Assembly: GCA_023459215.1 (NCBI GenBank)
Contig: JAEWVF010000105.1
Span: 1-64,000 of the forward strand
Origin: Chloroflexota bacterium
GTDB lineage: Bacteria; Chloroflexota; Anaerolineae; Anaerolineales; Villigracilaceae
DNA: 64,000 bases
Direction: 5' to 3'
Both the position numbers and the translations under genes were made by a program. This document shows positions 35,921 through 43,903 of this stretch, piece by piece; positions within the stretch are counted from its first letter, which is position 1, and every line of letters starts with the position of its first letter. A model generated the notes under the pieces. The model was given only the letters and a program-made list of their open reading frames with translations. It was not told the DNA's origin and did not search any database.

Positions 35921-36994
35921 ATGAACCCCGAAGCGCAAGCCCTGTACGAAGAAATGAAAATCAGCCTGGGAAAACTCGTCCCCGATGTTGAGTTGTATTA
36001 CAAAGCCGAGATTGCGGTTGAAATCAACCAGCTCAAAAAGGAACGCAATGCCGTCATCCTCGGCCACAACTATATGGAACCGGTTTTGTTCCACGCCATC
36101 CCCGATTTTCGCGGCGACTCGCTCGATTTGAGCCGCAAGGCTGCCAGCACCGACAAGGATGTGATTGTCTTTTGTGGCGTCAAGTTCATGGCTGAGACGG
36201 CCAAAATCCTGAACCCGTCCAAGACCGTGCTGCTGCCCGCCGAAAAAGCGGGCTGCTCCCTGGCCGAATCAATCAGCGCCGAGGATGTACGCGCCCTCAA
36301 GCGCAAATACCCCGGCGTGCCGGTCGTGACCTATGTCAATACCTATGCGGATGTAAAGGCCGAGAGCGACATCTGCTGCACATCCGGTAACGCCGTGGCC
36401 GTGGTCGAATCGCTTAAGAGCGATACAATCATTTTCCTGCCCGACCAGTACCTGGCCAGCAATGTGGCCAAGGAAACTGGTAAACACATCATTTTCCCCT
36501 CGATTGGCCCTGCCCCCCTTGCGTCCCCCCATTTTGGGCACCAAAATGGGGGGAATGAGGGGGGCCTCGATATCCAAATGGTTGGCTGGCACGGCAAGTG
36601 CGAAGTGCATGACCAGTTTACGGTCGAGGACATCCGCGCGGTGCGCGAACAATTCCCGGATGTGGTTGTGCTGACTCATCCCGAATGCCCGCCGGAGGTG
36701 GTCGAAGCTTCCGACTTTTCAGGCTCGACCAAGGCCATGATCGATTATGTCCAGAAGCAGCAGGCCCCGCACTTCCTGGTGCTGACCGAGTGCTCGATGG
36801 GCGACAATATTGCCGCCGCCAACCCCGACAAAGACCTGCTGCGCCTGTGCATGGTGCGCTGCCCGCATATGAACATGATCACGATGGAAAATGTGCGCGA
36901 CTCACTGCGCAACAACTGGCAGGTCATCGAAGTCCCCGAAGAAATCCGCGTCCGCGCCTTCCAGGCGGTGGATCGGATGATCAAGATTGGATAG
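35921..36994 (+). CDS. nadA: Quinolinate synthase
   Basis: 357 aa. VILGHNYMEPVLFHAIPDFRGDSLDLS, VFCGVKFMAETAKIL and VVVLTHPECPPEVVEASDFSGSTKAMI are NadA blocks; cysteines in CTSGNA-type loops and HPECPPE, and CSMGDN, are candidate [4Fe-4S] ligands. It condenses iminoaspartate with dihydroxyacetone phosphate. Residues about 190-210 (PAPLASPHFGHQNGGNEGG) are a low-complexity insertion encoded by a perfect DNA palindrome. AAAAGGAG precedes the ATG. Confidence 0.95.
   Translation: MNPEAQALYEEMKISLGKLVPDVELYYKAEIAVEINQLKKERNAVILGHNYMEPVLFHAIPDFRGDSLDLSRKAASTDKDVIVFCGVKFMAETAKILNPSKTVLLPAEKAGCSLAESISAEDVRALKRKYPGVPVVTYVNTYADVKAESDICCTSGNAVAVVESLKSDTIIFLPDQYLASNVAKETGKHIIFPSIGPAPLASPHFGHQNGGNEGGLDIQMVGWHGKCEVHDQFTVEDIRAVREQFPDVVVLTHPECPPEVVEASDFSGSTKAMIDYVQKQQAPHFLVLTECSMGDNIAAANPDKDLLRLCMVRCPHMNMITMENVRDSLRNNWQVIEVPEEIRVRAFQAVDRMIKIG
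36507..36566. repeat. Palindromic insertion inside nadA
   Basis: CCCCCCATTTTGG (36525-36537) and CCAAAATGGGGGG (36541-36553) form a perfect 13-bp stem with a GCA loop. It is flanked by a further C-run (CCCCCC at 36513-36518) and G-run (GGGGGG at 36559-36564). The frame is kept, adding about 15-20 residues at a surface position between FPSIG and LDIQMVGWHG. Confidence 0.75.
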
Positions 36995-37058
36995 GTCTCG
37001 ATACGGCGTTGGTCGAGTAGGGCGAAGCCCGTATCGAGACCCCGCCTACTCGACCAAC
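36994..37058. repeat. Interleaved inverted repeats between nadA and nadB
   Basis: Two pairs of perfect arms alternate: GGTCTCGATACGG (36994-37006) with CCGTATCGAGACC (37029-37041), and GTTGGTCGAGTAGG (37008-37021) with CCTACTCGACCAAC (37045-37058). A small GGGCGAAGCCC hairpin lies in the middle. The A-B-A'-B' order can form alternative hairpins or a pseudoknot. The first arm begins at the last base of the nadA stop codon. Confidence 0.8.
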
Positions 37059-37070
37059 ATCTGGAATCTT

Positions 37071-38666
37071 ATGAAAACCACCGACGTACTTATTATCGGC
37101 TCCGGCGTGGCCGGGGCCGCCGCCGCCCTGAAACTGGCCAAAGACCCGGCGCGGCGCATTATCCTGATCACCCGCGAGCCTGACCCGCGCGAATCGAACT
37201 CGCGCTATGCCCAGGGCGGAATCATCCATCGTGGGCCGGACGATAACGCCGACCTGCTCATCCACGATATTCTGGAGGCCGGGGCCGGGGCCTCCCTGCC
37301 CGAAGCGGCGCGGATTGTGGCCGAGGAAGGTCCCGTCCGCCTGGAGAAATTGCTTTTAACGGAAGCCGGCATCGGCTTCGACCGCGATTCGGGCGGCGAA
37401 CTGGCCTATGGTCAGGAGGCGGCCCATTCCCGCCGCCGCATCCTGCATGTGGGCGATGGCACCGGCCGCAGCATCATCGAGGGCCTGACCGAGACTGTTC
37501 GCCGCCAGCCCAACATCGAGTTGTTGACGAATGCCACCGCCGTCGATCTGATTACCTACCCTCATCATTCGCGCAATCCGCTCGACACTTACGGGCCGGT
37601 CACTTGCTATGGCGCGTATGTTTTTGACCGCAACGGGCGCGCCATCCACCGCACCCTGGCCAAGGCTACCATCCTGGCGACCGGCGGCCTGGGACGGATT
37701 TACCGCAATACCACCAATCCGCCCGGTGCGCGCGGCGACGGCCTGGCGATGGCTCATCGCGCCGGGGCGCGCATCATCAACGCCGAGTACATCCAGTTCC
37801 ACCCAACGGCGCTGGAAGTGCCCGGTGCGCAGGGTTTCCTGATCAGCGAGGCGGTGCGTGGCGAGGGCGGCACCCTGCTGACGCCCGAGGGCCAGCCTTT
37901 CATGCACAAATATTCGCCGGAGTGGAAAGACCTGGCCCCGCGTGATGTGGTTGCCCGCGCCATCCACCATGAAATGGAGGTCAACGGCTACCCCTACGTT
38001 TTGCTGGATATTGGCAGCCACATGGAAGCTGATAAGCTGCGGACTCGCTTCCCGAACATTTACGCCGAATGCCTGCGGGTCGGAATCGAAATTACCCGCG
38101 AGCCGATTCCGGTTGTACCGGCGGCGCACTACTCCTGTGGCGGGGTGGCCGTCAACGCCTGGGGCGAGTCGACGATTAAAAACCTGTATGCGGTCGGGGA
38201 GGTGGCCTGCACCGGCCTGCATGGCGCGAACCGTTTGGCCAGCACCTCGCTGCTGGAGGGCCTGGTTTTCGGCGAGCGCGCCGCCGAGCACATTGTAGGA
38301 CAAGATACTATCCTGTCCTACCCCGACCCGGACTCCATTCCGCCCTGGGACGAATCAAACCTGATCCACGATTCGGACCCGGCCTTGATTCAGGGCGATA
38401 TGCAGACCATCCAGAACATTATGTGGCATTACGTGGGCTTGATTCGCTCCGGCGACCGGCTCTCGCGCGCCATCCGTGAGTTGCGCCACCTGCAAACCGA
38501 AATCGAGACCTTTTACCGCAAAACCAAGTTGAGCGATGGCCTGATCGGACTGCGCAATGCGGTTGAAGCCGGATTGCTGATTGCCCAGGCCGCGCGCCAT
38601 AACCGTCAGAGCCGCGGCTGTCACTATCGCACCGATTCGGTCGACGGTGGCGATCGCTTGTTATAA
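37071..38666 (+). CDS. nadB: L-aspartate oxidase
   Basis: 531 aa. FAD-binding start TDVLIIGSGVAGAAAALKLA, RYAQGGI, HPTALEVPGAQGFLISEAVRGEGG and the C-terminal helical domain with AVEAGLLIAQAARHNRQSRGCHYRTD. Makes iminoaspartate for NadA; in anaerobes fumarate can replace oxygen as acceptor. The ATG was chosen because upstream codons lie in the palindromic repeat. NadC, NadA and NadB together supply NAD from aspartate. Confidence 0.95.
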   Translation: MKTTDVLIIGSGVAGAAAALKLAKDPARRIILITREPDPRESNSRYAQGGIIHRGPDDNADLLIHDILEAGAGASLPEAARIVAEEGPVRLEKLLLTEAGIGFDRDSGGELAYGQEAAHSRRRILHVGDGTGRSIIEGLTETVRRQPNIELLTNATAVDLITYPHHSRNPLDTYGPVTCYGAYVFDRNGRAIHRTLAKATILATGGLGRIYRNTTNPPGARGDGLAMAHRAGARIINAEYIQFHPTALEVPGAQGFLISEAVRGEGGTLLTPEGQPFMHKYSPEWKDLAPRDVVARAIHHEMEVNGYPYVLLDIGSHMEADKLRTRFPNIYAECLRVGIEITREPIPVVPAAHYSCGGVAVNAWGESTIKNLYAVGEVACTGLHGANRLASTSLLEGLVFGERAAEHIVGQDTILSYPDPDSIPPWDESNLIHDSDPALIQGDMQTIQNIMWHYVGLIRSGDRLSRAIRELRHLQTEIETFYRKTKLSDGLIGLRNAVEAGLLIAQAARHNRQSRGCHYRTDSVDGGDRLL

Positions 38667-38674
38667 ATACATGC

Positions 38675-38708
38675 AGAGTCCTGTGCCAGAAGGTTTGACA
38701 CAGGACTT
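38675..38708 (+). terminator. Hairpin after nadB
   Basis: AGTCCTGTG and CACAGGACT form a 9-bp stem with an 11-13-nt loop, followed by TTGC and no T-run. It may be a weak terminator or processing site for the nad operon. Confidence 0.5.
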
Positions 38709-38770
38709 TGCAATGAGCACAATATTCTCTACCGGACAAAATAATGTGAACTGCAACTATCGTTGATTCT

Positions 38771-38874
38771 TGTCATTTCGAGCCGCGTAGCGGGGAGAAA
38801 TCTTGTGCACGTTGGGGAAAGATTTCTCGCTATCGCTCGAACACATGCCCTGGCGGGCAGTGCCAGGGATGACA
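38771..38874. repeat. Dispersed palindromic element (TGTCATTTCGAGC type)
   Basis: Arms TGTCATTTCGAGC at the left and GCTCGAAC ... ATGACA at the right bracket GAGAAATCTT and AAGATTTCTC, giving a nested imperfect palindrome of about 100 bp. It occupies most of the nadB-to-small-ORF gap. It contains no gene that I can support. Confidence 0.7.
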
Positions 38875-38940
38875 AACTATCACGAAATTTGTCCGGTAGA
38901 AAAGTACAACACTGAAAATTTATCCGTAAAAGAGGAGCTT

Positions 38941-39120
38941 ATGAAAAACTTTAATCATAAAGAAGGTAATTCAAGTCTGTTCGCTATATTTGTTGTTGCC
39001 ATCCTGGTTGCTGCAATCGGTTTCTACACCAACAGTATGGGTTTTTTGGTTGCTGGATGTCTATTCCTGCTGGTCGGCATTATTATGTTCCTAAACCGGT
39101 TTCGCCGCAAACAAGATTGA
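38941..39120 (+). CDS. Small two-helix membrane protein
   Basis: 59 aa. Two hydrophobic helices (SLFAIFVVAILVAAIGFY and MGFLVAGCLFLLVGIIMFL) with a short basic tail RFRRKQD. AGAGGAG precedes the ATG. A longer frame exists but runs through the repeat. No family recognised. Confidence 0.65.
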   Translation: MKNFNHKEGNSSLFAIFVVAILVAAIGFYTNSMGFLVAGCLFLLVGIIMFLNRFRRKQD

Positions 39121-39147
39121 GAATGCTTTAAGGTATGTCCAGCAAGA

Positions 39148-40527
39148 TCAATGTCTCTTCACCACCACCGTGGTAAAGTCATCCTGGTGCGGAATGGGGG
39201 AACTGTATAACTCAACGGCATTCCACAACTGGGCGCACAGGTTTTTGGCGTTTTTGTTGCGGTGAGCCAGCAATTCATTCAGGATACGCTCCGTGCCAAA
39301 TTCTTTCCCGCGCAGGTCGCAGGCTTCGCTTAACCCGTCGCTGTAGAACAGGGCCAGGCCGCCATGCGGAAGGATGATTTCCTGTTGGTCGAGCGCGAAA
39401 TTCTCCATAACGCCGAGCGGCTGTCCTTCTTTCAGTTCAACCGGGCGGGTGCGCCCATAGGAGTCAAGCACAATTGGCTGCGGGTGTCCGGCGCGGGTGC
39501 ATTCCAGGGTTCCATTGCGCAAGTCGAGCACGCAGTAGAGCAGGGTCACATACATCCCCAGCGGATTCATCTTGAGCAGGTCGCGGTTGACGTTGATCAG
39601 CACCTGGCGCGCGTCGGCGGTGCGGGTGGCTTCGGTGCGCAACAGGCTGAAGGTCAGCGCCATGAACAGGGCGGCGGGCAGGCCCTTGTCCGAGACATCC
39701 CCGACAACGATGGCCAGACGCTGCTTTTTCAGTGGGATGAAGTCGAAAAAGTCGCCGCCAACCGCCCGGGCCGGGATAATCGAAGCGGCAATATCGTAGC
39801 CTTTTTGTTTTGGGAACTCTGCCGGCAGGATGCTTTGCTGGGTATGCCGGGCAATTTCCATTTCTTCTTCGAGCAGGTTGAGCAATCGCTGGGTTTCGTT
39901 GAACAGGCGCGCATTTTCAAGCGACTGACTCATACTGTTGGTCAGGGTGTTGAGCAACTCAATGTCGCTTTTGCTGAAGGCGTTTTCTTTGTCCAGGTTT
40001 TGCAGGCTGACGATGCCGCGCACCTGGTCGCCGACCAGCATCGGCACGCCCAGCCAGGTATGCGGCAATTCCGTGCCGGGGATGACGCTCATCTTGCCTT
40101 CGGATACAACCTTCAAGATGTCTTGCAGGTTAATCATGTACGGCTTGCCGGTTTCGGCGATCCGTTTGCGCGAACTGTCGATGGCGCGCCAGCCGGGGAT
40201 GTTGAGATGCTGTCCGCGTTCGATGGCGTAGTGATGGAAAATTTTGTCGGTTTGCGGATCGTACTGCGAAATCATTACCACCTGGGCGTTGAAGGTATCG
40301 CGCAGGCTGTCGCCGACCAGGTCGTAGATGGCTTGCATCTCCAGGTTGGCGGAGAGGCCCGCCTGAACGTTGTTGATCAGGGCCAGTTCGGTCGTGCGCT
40401 GTTCGAGTGCGCGCGCGTACAGTTTGGCAGCGGTTTGCCAATCGCCATGCGCTTCAGCTTCCAGTGCGCGAGCCTGGAAATCCTGTGGAGCATGTTTCTT
40501 TTCGTGTAGAGGGGGATGTTGAAGCAT
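39148..40527 (-). CDS. GAF/SpoIIE-type (PP2C) protein phosphatase
   Basis: 459 aa from the ATG at 40525-40527. N-terminal helices (ALEAEAHGDWQTAAKLYARALEQ, TPR-like), a GAF domain (about residues 60-215), a linking coiled coil NETQRLLNLLEEEMEIARHTQQSI, then a SpoIIE-type phosphatase with GGDFFDFI, VVGDVSDKGLPAALFM, FYSDGLSEA and QDDFTTVVV metal sites. Such proteins dephosphorylate anti-sigma antagonists in partner-switching systems. A TTG start at 40557 is possible. Confidence 0.88.
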   Translation of the reverse strand: MLQHPPLHEKKHAPQDFQARALEAEAHGDWQTAAKLYARALEQRTTELALINNVQAGLSANLEMQAIYDLVGDSLRDTFNAQVVMISQYDPQTDKIFHHYAIERGQHLNIPGWRAIDSSRKRIAETGKPYMINLQDILKVVSEGKMSVIPGTELPHTWLGVPMLVGDQVRGIVSLQNLDKENAFSKSDIELLNTLTNSMSQSLENARLFNETQRLLNLLEEEMEIARHTQQSILPAEFPKQKGYDIAASIIPARAVGGDFFDFIPLKKQRLAIVVGDVSDKGLPAALFMALTFSLLRTEATRTADARQVLINVNRDLLKMNPLGMYVTLLYCVLDLRNGTLECTRAGHPQPIVLDSYGRTRPVELKEGQPLGVMENFALDQQEIILPHGGLALFYSDGLSEACDLRGKEFGTERILNELLAHRNKNAKNLCAQLWNAVELYSSPIPHQDDFTTVVVKRH

Positions 40528-40659
40528 ACAAGCCAGCCTGTGGTTGATCCGGGGCAAATGCCGCTAAATTTATTGTACTGCGGGAATTGTGGATTTTTTC
40601 ACCCCTGTTTGGATTCCAAAATAGATATCTTGCAAAAGTATTGGTTGGTTTGAAAAAGT

Positions 40660-40810
40660 CCTTCGACCCTTCGACAGGCTCAGGACACCGCTTCGCTTCG
40701 TGCATGAAATTTTATCGTCCTGAGCGGAGGGCGAAGCGCCCTGAGTTTATCGAAGGGTTGCGCAGCCCGCAGTCGAAGGACGGTTGTTGAGCCTGTCGAA
40801 ACACGCTCCG
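40660..40810. repeat. Dispersed-repeat cluster upstream of the SpoIIE-type gene
   Basis: Fragments CCTTCGACCCTTCGACAGGC, TCCTGAGCGGAGGGCGAAGC, CCTGAGTTTATCGAAGGG, GCAGTCGAAGGACG and GAGCCTGTCGAAACA alternate in both directions. The roughly 345-bp space between 40528 and 40874 otherwise holds no gene I can support. Confidence 0.65.
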
Positions 40811-40874
40811 CTCACCTGTGCCGGCGGCACTGGCGCAGGCAGGACTTGTGATAGCACTTATGCAAGAGGTCTAA

Positions 40875-41522
40875 TCAAATTTTTTGCAACGGAACCAGCA
40901 TTTGTTTGCTTTCGATGATTTCCGCCTGCAACTGGCCGGCCGAAATCTCGCGCAAATCGCGCTGAAAGCCCTCCAGCGCCTCGACCGGGAAACGCAGCGT
41001 CAGGGTGATGTCGGCGGCGAACTCCTCGTCCAGAATCTGGCCGTTATGACGCGGAGCCAGCAGGCGCAGGCGTTCGAGCAGGTTGTAGGGGATGGCCAGC
41101 AGGGCAATATGCACGGCGATCCGCTGTCCGCGCGGGACGGCGTTTACCACCAGTTGGGCCGCTTCGGTATAGGCCTTGACCAGGCCGCCGGTGCCGAGCA
41201 GCGTCCCGCCGAAATAACGGGTGACGACCACGATTACATCTCCCAGCCCCGAACCGCGCAAAACCGTTAGCGCCGGACGTCCGGCTGTGCCCTGCGGTTC
41301 GCCATCGTCGGAGCAGTATTCGCTGAAGCTGTTCCCGCCGCCGAGGATGTAAGCTGGAACGTGGTGGCTGGCATCCGGGAATTCTTCGCGGATGCGCTTG
41401 ATAAAAGCCCGCGCCTCGTCGTTCGAAAAAACCGGGGCCAGGCTGGCGATGAACTGCGAGTTGAGCACTTCCAACTCGCGCCGCATCTCCTCAAGGGGAA
41501 TAGTGTAGGGCGTTTTGCTCAT
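40875..41522 (-). CDS. YigZ/IMPACT family protein
   Basis: 215 aa. The IMPACT domain is residues about 10-120: SQFIASLAPVFSNDEARAFI, HHVPAYILGG, SDDGEPQGTAGRPAL and VVVVTRYFGGTLLGTGGLVKAYTEAA; a C-terminal DUF1949-like ferredoxin fold follows. Role unknown; linked to translation in eukaryotes. The start codon lies 7 nt after TACAAT. Divergent from the kinase gene. Confidence 0.92.
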   Translation of the reverse strand: MSKTPYTIPLEEMRRELEVLNSQFIASLAPVFSNDEARAFIKRIREEFPDASHHVPAYILGGGNSFSEYCSDDGEPQGTAGRPALTVLRGSGLGDVIVVVTRYFGGTLLGTGGLVKAYTEAAQLVVNAVPRGQRIAVHIALLAIPYNLLERLRLLAPRHNGQILDEEFAADITLTLRFPVEALEGFQRDLREISAGQLQAEIIESKQMLVPLQKI

Positions 41523-41529
41523 GGCTCGA

Positions 41530-41535
41530 ATTGTA
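41530..41535 (-). promoter_or_regulatory. -10 box of yigZ, leaderless
   Basis: Minus-strand TACAAT ends 7 nt before the ATG (intervening TCGAGCC). No Shine-Dalgarno is visible. Confidence 0.6.
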
Positions 41536-41599
41536 CAACCAAAATCATTTTGTAATGCGGCCGCCTTTTGTCTCTCTATTCCATGTCCGACGTCTCAGG

Positions 41600-41605
41600 T
41601 ATAAT
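41600..41605 (+). promoter_or_regulatory. -10 box of the Ser/Thr kinase gene, leaderless
   Basis: TATAAT is followed by CCAAAT and ATG at 41612. Six nt leave no room for a 5' untranslated region. The same layout occurs at uvrC, the M1 gene and mrfA. Confidence 0.65.
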
Positions 41606-41611
41606 CCAAAT

Positions 41612-43822
41612 ATGACAGAATGGGTCGGAAAAACATTTTCAAAAGTCCGCATTGAAACCCTGTTGGCACGCGGTGGGATGGCCGAGGTCTACCTGGGCAC
41701 ACATACCACCCTCAATCGGCCGGTGGCGGTCAAGATTCTTCATCGCCACCTGGAAGGCCAACCCGATTTGCAACTGCGCTTCGAACGCGAAGCCCAGGTA
41801 CTGGCCGGATTGCGCCACCCGAACATTGTCCAGGTGTACGATTTTGATGTGCTCGATGGCCAGCCTTTCATTGTGATGGAATATGTGCCGGGTGTCAGCC
41901 TATCGGGTTATCTGAACGCAGTACATGCCCAGGGCGGACGATTGAGTCTCAAGCAAATTGGCCAATTGCTGACGATGCTGGTCTCTGCCCTCGACTATGC
42001 CCACGGGCAGGGCGTCATCCACCGCGATATCAAACCGGCCAACATTCTTTTAACGTCAAAAATAAGCCGGGTCCAGTCGGGCGAGCCTTTGCCGGCGGAT
42101 GTCGAAGCCATCCTGACCGATTTTGGCCTGCTGCGCCTGGCCCAATCCGCTTCGCAGACTTCCTCCGGTACAGTTTCCGGGACGCCGGCCTATATGTCTC
42201 CTGAACAGGCGCGCGGCGAGAAGGTCGATTACCGTTCGGATTTGTACTCGCTGGGCGTAACCCTGTACGAAATGCTGGCCGGGCGGGTGCCCTTCGAAGC
42301 CGACACCTCGATGGCCGTCCTGCTCAAGCACATCCAGGAGCCGCCCCCGCCGATAGAGGCTCTTCCCGGTTCGCTGCAATTGGTGCTGGATCGCATCCTG
42401 GCCAAGAACCCGGCGGAGCGTTTTGCCTCCGCCCAGGAATTCCTGCTGGCTTTTCTGGATGCGAGCAACCTGGCCCCGGCGGATTTTTCCTCCGCCAGCC
42501 AGCCGTATGCCGAACTGCGGCCTGCCCCGGAATCGCGGACAACCCTGCCGGTCACGCCCCCGGCGGCTGTTCCCGCACCCAAACAGAATCCGATTCCCTG
42601 GCTGCCTCTGGTTTTACTCCTTGGCGCGCTGATTCTGGCCGGGATTTGGCTCTTCCGGCCTGTTCCCGCTCAAGTTACTCCAACCCTGACCATTTTGCCG
42701 GCAGCCAGCGCCGCGTTAGCCGAGCCGACCCCTGAACCGACCGCAACGACTGCGCCCGAATCCATGCCCGGTCACGAAATGGATGAGATGGCGGCCCAGG
42801 ATGAGCCAGTTTTGGGCATTTTGCGTTTTTACAGCGTGGCCGGTTTGCTGGACGAGGTCATTCTCAATGCCCCGGAACTGCCCCAACCGGAAACTGGTTT
42901 CCAGTACGAGGCCTGGCTGACCGGGGACGAGGTGCGCCGCAGCCTGGGCGTTTTAACCGTTCCGGGCGCGGATGGCCAGGCGGGCCTGACTTTCCTCGAT
43001 GAACAGGGCCGCAATTTGCTCGTCCGTTATGGCCGCCTGGAAATCAGCCTGGAACCCAATCCGGATGCCAATCCAAACTCTTCCGGGGATATCGTTTACT
43101 CGTCCGGCATCCCGCCGCTGGCGCTCAAACATTTACGGCACTTGTTTGTTAGTTTTAGCGAGACTCCTGCAGAAATCGGCCTGATTGTCGGCCTGGAAAG
43201 ACAGACTTTGCTTGTCCTCGAGCATACCCAACTCATGCTGAACGCCTCCCAACAGGATGACCTGCCTGCTGTCCGCGCCGAGGCGGAGGCCGTCTATAAT
43301 CTGCTGGTGGGCAGCCAGGCTGGCGGCTACGGCGACCTGGACGGGGATGGGGCTGTGGCCGATCCCGGCGATGGGTTTGGCCTTTTGCTGAACGGTGAGA
43401 ATGTCGGTTATCTCGAAGGAACCATCTCGCATACCGGTTTCGCCATGACGATGGAAGACGCCTCGGCCAACATCGTCATCCACGGCGACCATGTCATTCA
43501 TTCTGTCCGGAATATCGAAGGCTGGGCGGTTGAACTGTCCGAATTGTTGCTGCAAATCGCCGCAAGCGAGCGCCTGGATGATGATACGCGCGCGCTGGTG
43601 CTGCAATCCCTGGCGCTTGCCGACCGGATGGTCAACGGCCGCGATCTGGACGGCAACGAACGCATCGAACCGGTGCCGGGTGAGGGCGGCCTGTTGACGG
43701 CTCTCGATCATGCAGTTTACATGCTCGATATGCCCTTGTTTGCGGGGACGGGGCGTTTACCGTCCCCGGAGCCGGCCCAGGTGGATGGCGAGCACGAGAT
43801 GCCGCCGGGCTACGCGCCCTGA
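41612..43822 (+). CDS. Membrane Ser/Thr protein kinase with extracytoplasmic EF-hand-like loops
   Basis: 736 aa. The Hanks-type kinase (residues about 5-270) has RGGMAEVYLG, VAVKIL with the catalytic Lys, HRDIKPANIL, LTDFG and GTPAYMSPEQARG. A Pro/Ser linker leads to one membrane helix (about 328-348). The outside part starts with a Thr/Pro/Glu stalk, then a beta-rich domain resembling RskA-like anti-sigma modules (FQYEAWLTGDEVRRSLGVL), and a helical region with two EF-hand-like loops, DLDGDGAVADPGD (near 575) and DLDGNERIEP (near 680). No PASTA domains. It is predicted to sense an extracellular cue, possibly calcium. Confidence 0.9.
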   Translation: MTEWVGKTFSKVRIETLLARGGMAEVYLGTHTTLNRPVAVKILHRHLEGQPDLQLRFEREAQVLAGLRHPNIVQVYDFDVLDGQPFIVMEYVPGVSLSGYLNAVHAQGGRLSLKQIGQLLTMLVSALDYAHGQGVIHRDIKPANILLTSKISRVQSGEPLPADVEAILTDFGLLRLAQSASQTSSGTVSGTPAYMSPEQARGEKVDYRSDLYSLGVTLYEMLAGRVPFEADTSMAVLLKHIQEPPPPIEALPGSLQLVLDRILAKNPAERFASAQEFLLAFLDASNLAPADFSSASQPYAELRPAPESRTTLPVTPPAAVPAPKQNPIPWLPLVLLLGALILAGIWLFRPVPAQVTPTLTILPAASAALAEPTPEPTATTAPESMPGHEMDEMAAQDEPVLGILRFYSVAGLLDEVILNAPELPQPETGFQYEAWLTGDEVRRSLGVLTVPGADGQAGLTFLDEQGRNLLVRYGRLEISLEPNPDANPNSSGDIVYSSGIPPLALKHLRHLFVSFSETPAEIGLIVGLERQTLLVLEHTQLMLNASQQDDLPAVRAEAEAVYNLLVGSQAGGYGDLDGDGAVADPGDGFGLLLNGENVGYLEGTISHTGFAMTMEDASANIVIHGDHVIHSVRNIEGWAVELSELLLQIAASERLDDDTRALVLQSLALADRMVNGRDLDGNERIEPVPGEGGLLTALDHAVYMLDMPLFAGTGRLPSPEPAQVDGEHEMPPGYAP

Positions 43823-43832
43823 GATTGGATCG

Positions 43833-43870
43833 GTAAAAGAGTATTCTGGAAAACCAGGGTACTCTTTTTG
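43833..43870 (+). terminator. Terminator after the kinase gene
   Basis: AAAAGAGTA and TACTCTTTTT pair around an inner CTGG/CCAG stem with a short A-rich loop. The T-run at the end overlaps the -35 of the uvrC promoter. Confidence 0.85.
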
Positions 43871-43896
43871 ATTGTCTGCGCCTGGCCGGGTATAAT
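43868..43896 (+). promoter_or_regulatory. Promoter of uvrC, leaderless
   Basis: TTGATT (43868-43873), a 17-bp spacer and TATAAT (43891-43896) match the sigma-70 pattern. The ATG at 43904 is 7 nt downstream of the -10, so the transcript probably begins at the start codon. Confidence 0.75.
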
Positions 43897-43903
43897 TTCT
43901 TCC

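Noticed and set aside
39148..40557. Longer SpoIIE-type phosphatase from TTG at 40557
   Set aside because: No ribosome-binding site; the extra ten residues show no conserved content. Kept the ATG at 40527 with uncertainty.
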